Assembly: GCA_020351995.1 (NCBI GenBank) | Contig: CP070674.1 | Location: 2,962,142-3,015,379, forward strand | Source: Candidatus Zixiibacteriota bacterium | GTDB lineage: Bacteria > Zixibacteria > MSB-5A5 > GN15 > FEB-12 | Length of the DNA stretch: 53,238 bases | Reading direction: 5' to 3' | In this document: positions 48,351 to 53,238 of the stretch, piece by piece | How the letters are laid out: each line of letters starts with the position of its first letter | How positions within the stretch are numbered: position 1 is the stretch's first letter | Translations under genes and position numbers: made by a program | The notes under the pieces: generated by a model | The model's database searches: none | Told to the model about the DNA's origin: nothing | The model's input: the letters and a program-made list of their open reading frames with translations, nothing else

Positions 48351-49103
48351 ATGAAAATTACACCCAAGAAAATTTCCATCGGGCTGAGTGCCCTGATGCT
48401 ATTCGCTACCGAGCTGTGCGCTCAGACGATTCCTAAAGTCGCCGTTGAGGTGGGCGAAGTTTCCGACGCCGCCGAGTTGTCCACTACCCTGCAAATCGTG
48501 ATTCTTATGACCGTGCTGGCCCTGGCGCCGTCACTGCTCATCATGATCACTTCGTTTGTGAGGTTTACCGTCGTTCTGGCTTTCCTGCGTCAGGCTATGG
48601 GTATCCAGCAGATGCCGCCCAATCAACTGCTTGTCGCCCTTGCGCTGATCCTGACTTTCTTTGTGATGTCCCCCGTGGTTGAAAAGTCCTATAACGAAGG
48701 AATCAAGCCATATATCGATGAACAGATCGATAAAGAGCAGGCCTGGGACAAGGCCGTGGAACCGTTCCGTAATTTCATGTTGTCACAAACACGCGAGAAA
48801 GATCTCGCCCTGTTTGTCAACATCGCCAAACTCGAAACGCCCGAGGACGAGGAAGACGTGCCCCTTCATGTTCTCGTACCCGGGTACGTCATATCCGAAC
48901 TTCGCACTGCCTTTCAGATAGCTTTCGTGTTGTTCGTGCCGTTTCTGGTAATCGACATGGTCGTGGCGTCGGTTTTGATGTCGATGGGAATGATGATGCT
49001 TCCGCCGATTATCGTGTCGTTACCGTTCAAGATATTGTTGTTCGTCTTGGTGGATGGGTGGTACTTGCTCACCAAGTCACTGGTGGAATCATTCCATCTT
49101 TAG
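48351..49103 (+). CDS. fliP: Flagellar export gate protein FliP
   Basis: The product has 250 residues with an N-terminal cleavable signal (SIGLSALMLFATELCAQ) and the signature FVRFTVVLAFLRQAMGIQQM plus PNQLLVALALILTFFVM. The C-terminal helices include FVLFVPFLVIDMVVASVLMS and MGMMMLPPIIVSLPFKILLF. It forms the core pentamer of the type III export gate. Confidence 0.96.
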   Translation: MKITPKKISIGLSALMLFATELCAQTIPKVAVEVGEVSDAAELSTTLQIVILMTVLALAPSLLIMITSFVRFTVVLAFLRQAMGIQQMPPNQLLVALALILTFFVMSPVVEKSYNEGIKPYIDEQIDKEQAWDKAVEPFRNFMLSQTREKDLALFVNIAKLETPEDEEDVPLHVLVPGYVISELRTAFQIAFVLFVPFLVIDMVVASVLMSMGMMMLPPIIVSLPFKILLFVLVDGWYLLTKSLVESFHL

Positions 49104-49118
49104 AAAGGGAAAGCTCGT

Positions 49119-49388
49119 ATGACACCGCAGATGGTTGTGGCTATTGGACGTGAAGCGTTGATGCTGACTGTGATGATCTCCGGGCCCATGCTGTTGTTCG
49201 CCCTGATAGTAGGCCTGCTTATTTCAATCTTTCAGGCGGTGACCCAGATTCAGGAAATGACCCTGACATTCGTGCCCAAAATCCTGGCTGTAGCACTGGC
49301 GTTGCTCATTTTCCTACCGTGGATGATTAACATGGCCACTGATTTCGCTCGCCACATGTTTGAGCTCATTCCCAGCCTCGTGGGCTGA
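49119..49388 (+). CDS. fliQ: Flagellar export gate protein FliQ
   Basis: The product has 89 residues, two membrane helices joined by the conserved QAVTQIQEMTLTFVPKI loop. It packs around the FliP-FliR core of the export gate. Start 15 nt after fliP. Confidence 0.95.
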   Translation: MTPQMVVAIGREALMLTVMISGPMLLFALIVGLLISIFQAVTQIQEMTLTFVPKILAVALALLIFLPWMINMATDFARHMFELIPSLVG

Positions 49389-49543
49389 CCCAAATTCAAT
49401 CCGCACAAGCAATTGAACTTTTTTCCAACAGCGCTGGTAATTTTTTCCTCAATCAGCCTCGAAATCCACAGCCGCCAATTAATAGCAATTCTTAATCGCC
49501 TGCTCACCAGCCACTTAGACTACCGCAATATGCCGTTTCAAAC

Positions 49544-49559
49544 TGGCACAGGTTTTGTG
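49544..49559 (+). promoter_or_regulatory. Imperfect sigma-54-like site in the fliQ-fliR gap
   Basis: TGGCAC-AGGTT-TTGTG matches the -24 element fully, but the -12 has GT instead of GC. It lies in the only long gap (212 bp) inside the otherwise compact export-gate cluster, 42 nt before fliR. It may be a weak internal promoter or a decayed one. Confidence 0.3.
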
Positions 49560-49600
49560 ATACCAGAAAGCGATTAACCCGCAGTCTAAGGAATTTAACC

Positions 49601-50392
49601 TTGTTTGACTTCATAAATTACGGCGCCGATAAGCTTATTGTCCTGCTGTTAGTCATCCTCAGAACCTCCGGACTTCTCATCATGGCCCCGGTCATCGGTG
49701 ACAGAGCCATCCCGGTTCTGATCAAAGCCGGTCTGGTCATTCTGCTCTCTCTGATTCTGGTTCCGACAATCCCGGGGCTGGACACGTTTCCGCAGGTGAC
49801 CTCACTCTGGCAACTGGCCGGGCTGGCTTTCAACGAATTGCTCATCGGCTTTACCATCGGGTTGTTCTTTAGACTCATTTTCATCGGTGTTCTTACTGCT
49901 GGGTCGATGATCGGGTATCAAATCGGTTTCATGTTCGCTACTCTGTTTGATACCAGTATCTCCAACCAGATCTCGATCATCGGACGATTCTGGTACGTAA
50001 CCGCCATATTGATTTTCCTCAGCATCAGCGGACATCACCTCGTCATCACGTCGTTTGTTGACAGTTACCAGGTAATACCGGCCGGCGGAGTGACCCTTTA
50101 CGGTTCGGCCGGTGAACTGATTATCAAATACACCGCCTACATCTTCGTCGTAGCGCTCAAAGTAGCATCACCCGTTATGATCACGCTCTTCTTGACTGAC
50201 GTCGCTCTGGGAACCATCGCCAAGACCATGCCGACCATGAACGTGTTCTTCGTCGGCTTCCCTATCAAGATTGGCGTCGGTCTGGTTGTGATGGCTATGT
50301 CACTTCCACTGTTTGCCTACGTCGTGGAACGGGCGCTGGGGTATTTCGATAACGAGTTACGAGTGCTGTTGTTCAGCCTCGGGAAGGCCTAA
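49601..50392 (+). CDS. fliR: Flagellar export gate protein FliR
   Basis: The product has 263 residues from TTG 49601, with AAGGA 8 nt upstream. The sequence has six to eight hydrophobic segments and the FliR motifs RTSGLLIMAPVIGDRAIPV, FNELLIGFTIGLFFRLIF and TMPTMNVFFVGFPIKIGVG. It completes the FliP-FliR-FliQ gate. Confidence 0.95.
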   Translation: MFDFINYGADKLIVLLLVILRTSGLLIMAPVIGDRAIPVLIKAGLVILLSLILVPTIPGLDTFPQVTSLWQLAGLAFNELLIGFTIGLFFRLIFIGVLTAGSMIGYQIGFMFATLFDTSISNQISIIGRFWYVTAILIFLSISGHHLVITSFVDSYQVIPAGGVTLYGSAGELIIKYTAYIFVVALKVASPVMITLFLTDVALGTIAKTMPTMNVFFVGFPIKIGVGLVVMAMSLPLFAYVVERALGYFDNELRVLLFSLGKA

Positions 50393-50398
50393 GCGGAT

Positions 50399-51469
50399 AT
50401 GGCGGACCAGGGGTTTCAGGAAAGAACAGAAAAACCGACCACTCGGCGCCGGCGCAAAGCACGTGAGGAAGGAAGGGTCGCCAAGTCGATGGAGCTCAAT
50501 TCGGCAGCCATACTCTGCCTCGGCTTTATGACGCTCTATATGATGGGTCCGCATTTGGCTGGGCAGGTCATGGAGGTGATGCGGCACACGATGACCAACG
50601 CCCCGCAGATTGCCCTGTCCGACCCCACCTTCATCAGCGTCTTCAGCGACTCCATGCTGAAGTTCTTTGTCATTCTCTCGCCGGTGCTGATCATCATGAC
50701 TCTGGTTGCGATCGGAATCAATGTCGTCCAGGTCGGATTCAAAATCACGCCCAAGGCCGTGGAACTCAAGTTCGACAAACTCAACATCGCCAACGGTCTC
50801 AAGCGGCTGGTCTCACTCCGCTCACTGGTCCAGATCGTGCGTGACTCGGTTAAGCTGTTCATTGTCGGCTTCGTCGCCTACAAGGTAATCGACAGCGAGT
50901 TTGAATCGTTCTTCCTGCTTCCCGATATGTCTGTCGTGCAGTTTGCCGGTGTGATGGGAAAGCTGGCGCTTACGCTGGTGTTGAAAATCGGCGCTGTCAT
51001 CCTGGTCATCGCCGTGCTCGATTACATGTATCAACGCTATGAATTCGAAAAGTCAATTAAGATGTCCAAGCAGGACCTCAAGGATGAATACAAGGACACT
51101 GAGGGTTCTCCGCAACTCAAGGCCCGTGTTCGCCAGATGCAGCGCGAGATGGCACGCAGCCGCATGATGCAGGCCGTACCCACCGCTGATGTCGTCGTTA
51201 CCAACCCGACCGAGATTGCCGTGGCTCTTAAATACGATCCATCCGAAATGGATGCCCCTACCGTGGTGGCCATGGGCGAACGTCTCATCGCCCAGAAAAT
51301 CAGGGAACTGGCCATTCAACATGGAATACCGGTCGTCGAAGACAAACCGCTGGCACGTGCTTTGTTGAAGATGTGCGAGGTTGGACAGGTTATTCCGGCC
51401 AATCTTTACAAGGCCGTGGCGGAACTGCTGGCCTATGTCTACAAGATGAAAGCAAAGGTAGTGAAGTGA
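50399..51469 (+). CDS. flhB: Flagellar export switch protein FlhB
   Basis: The product has 356 residues; the start is 6 nt after fliR. The N-terminal FQERTEKPTTRRRRKAREEG and four membrane helices are followed by the cytoplasmic autocleavage domain with N269-P270-T271-E272 (VVTNPTEIAVALKYDPSEMD). Cleavage between N and P changes substrate specificity from hook to filament. Most family members read NPTH; here the histidine is glutamate, a variant to note. The NP pair needed for cleavage is intact. Confidence 0.95.
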   Translation: MADQGFQERTEKPTTRRRRKAREEGRVAKSMELNSAAILCLGFMTLYMMGPHLAGQVMEVMRHTMTNAPQIALSDPTFISVFSDSMLKFFVILSPVLIIMTLVAIGINVVQVGFKITPKAVELKFDKLNIANGLKRLVSLRSLVQIVRDSVKLFIVGFVAYKVIDSEFESFFLLPDMSVVQFAGVMGKLALTLVLKIGAVILVIAVLDYMYQRYEFEKSIKMSKQDLKDEYKDTEGSPQLKARVRQMQREMARSRMMQAVPTADVVVTNPTEIAVALKYDPSEMDAPTVVAMGERLIAQKIRELAIQHGIPVVEDKPLARALLKMCEVGQVIPANLYKAVAELLAYVYKMKAKVVK

Positions 51470-51470
51470 T

Positions 51471-53238
51471 ATGAATCAAGCCGAGCTACAACCCGGGTTA
51501 TTTGAACGAATAACAGCCCGGTCGGACATCGTGCTGGCCGTCGCCGTGATAGCCGTTATCGGCATTCTGGTAATACCCATACCCACGGCCCTGCTGGATT
51601 TCGCCCTGGCCTTCAATATCACCTTCTCACTGGTGGTGTTGCTGACAACGCTCTATGTTACGCGACCGTTGGACCTGTCAGTATTCCCCGGAATGCTTCT
51701 TATCGTGACTCTCATGCGCCTGGCTCTCAACGTGGCCTCGACGAGGCTGATCCTTGGACAGGCCTATGCCGGTGAGGTGATCAACTCCTTCGGCAACTTT
51801 GTCGTTCAGGGAAATTACGTGGTCGGCTTCATCGTTTTTGTCATACTCGTAATCATCCAGTTTGTCGTGATTACCAAAGGTGCCGGACGAATCTCCGAAG
51901 TGGCCGCGCGTTTCACCCTCGATGCCATGCCCGGTAAACAGATGGCTATTGACGCCGACCTGAACGCCGGCATCATCAACGAACAGGACGCCCGCGACCG
52001 CCGGGCCGAGATCGCCCGCGAAGCCGATTTTTACGGCGCTATGGACGGCGCCTCCAAATTCGTGCGCGGGGATGCCATCGCCGGAATTCTTATCACACTC
52101 ATCAACATCATCGGCGGCTTTGTCATCGGTATCGCCATCAATGGTATGAACCTGGCCGATGCTCTCCATACCTACAGTCTGTTGTCGATCGGTGACGGCC
52201 TGGTTACCCAGATCCCGGCTCTGCTGGTATCCACAGCGTCAGGTATCATCGTCACCCGTGCTGCCGCTACCGCGGATATGGGCACCGATCTTACCAGGCA
52301 GCTCACCAGAAAGCCCAGGGCCATTCTCGTGGCCGCTTCGGTTCTGTTCCTGTTCGGCCTGCTACCGGGCATGCCTACGCTTACCTTCATGGTTCTGGGT
52401 CTGGTGGTCGGGACGGTGGGCTTTATGACGCGTGAGGTCACCAAACGCGAGAAGCTGATTGCCGACGAACAGGCCAGGAAAGCCGCTGCCGAAACCCAGC
52501 TTCCGCAGGAGAGAACGGAAGATCTGCTGAAGGTTGATATACTGGGGCTGGAAATCGGCTATGGCTTGATACCCATGGTTGACGTGAAACAGGGTGGTGA
52601 CCTGCTCAACCGAATCGGTAGCATCAGGAAACAACTTGCCTCCGAACTCGGCGTTATTGTACCTCCCGTTCGTATTCGCGATAACGTCCAGCTGCAGCCC
52701 AGCTCATACCAGGTCAAGATCAAGGGCATAAGAGTTGACGGATTTGAATTAATGGCCGATCACCTGCTGGCCATCAATCCCGGATATGTCGAAGAAAAAC
52801 TGGATGGTTTTGAAACCAGGGATCCCGCCTTCGGATTGCGGGCCGTGTGGATTATTCCCAACCTCAGGGAAATTGCCGAGGCCAGGGGCTTCACCGTGGT
52901 CGAACCCTCGGCGGTACTGGCCACTCACCTGACCGAACTTGTCAGAAACGCCGCTTCCGAGATCCTGACCCGTCAGGACGTACAGCATCTGATTGACACT
53001 CTCAAAGAAGATTACCCGGCTCTGGTCGATTCCATAATTCCGGAGTTGGTCTCTCTGGGAACACTCCAGAAAGTCCTCGTCTCGCTTCTGAAGGAAAAAG
53101 TTCCGATTCGCGATCTGGTCACCATTCTGGAAACCCTCTCTGATTATGCCGGTGCCACCAAGGAAACCGACATCCTTACCGAATACGTGCGCATGGCCCT
53201 CAAACGGCAGATCACCGAACTGAACCGCGATAGGGACG
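51471..53238 (+). CDS. flhA: Flagellar export protein FlhA, cut by the window end
   Basis: The visible part is 589 residues of a protein usually near 690, starting 1 nt after the flhB stop. Eight membrane helices in the first half contain the FHIPEP signature region (FPGMLLIVTLMRLALNVAST, then LDAMPGKQMAIDADLNAGII). The cytoplasmic domain begins near residue 335 and runs off the window, with no stop up to 53238. FlhA is the main export-gate component that binds chaperone-substrate complexes. Confidence 0.96.
   Translation, partial: MNQAELQPGLFERITARSDIVLAVAVIAVIGILVIPIPTALLDFALAFNITFSLVVLLTTLYVTRPLDLSVFPGMLLIVTLMRLALNVASTRLILGQAYAGEVINSFGNFVVQGNYVVGFIVFVILVIIQFVVITKGAGRISEVAARFTLDAMPGKQMAIDADLNAGIINEQDARDRRAEIAREADFYGAMDGASKFVRGDAIAGILITLINIIGGFVIGIAINGMNLADALHTYSLLSIGDGLVTQIPALLVSTASGIIVTRAAATADMGTDLTRQLTRKPRAILVAASVLFLFGLLPGMPTLTFMVLGLVVGTVGFMTREVTKREKLIADEQARKAAAETQLPQERTEDLLKVDILGLEIGYGLIPMVDVKQGGDLLNRIGSIRKQLASELGVIVPPVRIRDNVQLQPSSYQVKIKGIRVDGFELMADHLLAINPGYVEEKLDGFETRDPAFGLRAVWIIPNLREIAEARGFTVVEPSAVLATHLTELVRNAASEILTRQDVQHLIDTLKEDYPALVDSIIPELVSLGTLQKVLVSLLKEKVPIRDLVTILETLSDYAGATKETDILTEYVRMALKRQITELNRDRD

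Overview
The window is about 53 kb of chromosome from a Gram-negative, flagellated bacterium. Several traits point to the FCB superphylum, possibly a candidate phylum such as Zixibacteria; this is inference, because no phylogenetic marker was computed. The traits are secreted proteins ending in a FlgD-Ig/'NYPNPFNP'-type C-terminal sorting domain, a UPF0164/PorV-like barrel, FG-GAP and LamG secreted proteins, an HPr kinase without a neighbouring PTS, and a patatin-Omp85 protein. Coding density is high and base composition is close to balanced.

Left part (1-6130): a tRNA-Asn(GTT) gene on the minus strand lies inside an unusual array. To its left (its 3' side) are two further copies of the tRNA 3' half plus about 85 bp of downstream flank. 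Each interval between copies holds one gene for a secreted protein with a C-terminal sorting domain. To its right (its 5' side) are degenerate tRNA-like units whose anticodon arm is replaced by a TCCCGCC-GAT-GGCGGGA hairpin, a GIY-YIG nuclease gene, and a second copy (86 bp, two mismatches) of the tRNA promoter and 5' half. No integrase is visible. This locus is the best candidate in the window for an undescribed mobile or cassette system.

Middle part (6131-39540), mostly housekeeping and envelope genes: an orphan MacB/FtsX-type permease behind a sigma-54-like promoter; a small exported protein; a two-PDZ protein; hprK; two parvulin chaperones (a lipoprotein and a SurA-like protein) with an S4 protein; an AAA+/VWA pair; an arsenic operon on the minus strand (arsR-acr3-arsC) with a visible operator/promoter, divergent from an exported HMA metal-binding protein; a PorV-like barrel; a patatin-POTRA-barrel protein with a haem-binding lipoprotein; a SpoU methyltransferase, DUF4097-like protein and barrel-SppA fusion in one tight unit; aldehyde dehydrogenase; an FG-GAP lipoprotein; RidA; two tandem DUF433 plus Myb/SANT-like small proteins; endonuclease IV; a six-cysteine secreted peptide; a GNAT acetyltransferase; and the tRNA methylthiotransferase MtaB.

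Right part (39541-53238): one long flagellar operon on the plus strand, motE-like, fliK, flgD, TIGR02530, a 31-codon ORF, flgE, flbD, fliL, fliM, fliN, fliO, fliP, fliQ, fliR, flhB and flhA (cut by the window end). A textbook sigma-54 promoter (TGGCAC-N5-TTGCT) lies 52 bp before the first gene. The operon supplies the hook, the switch and the complete export gate. motA and motB are not in their frequent place between flbD and fliL.
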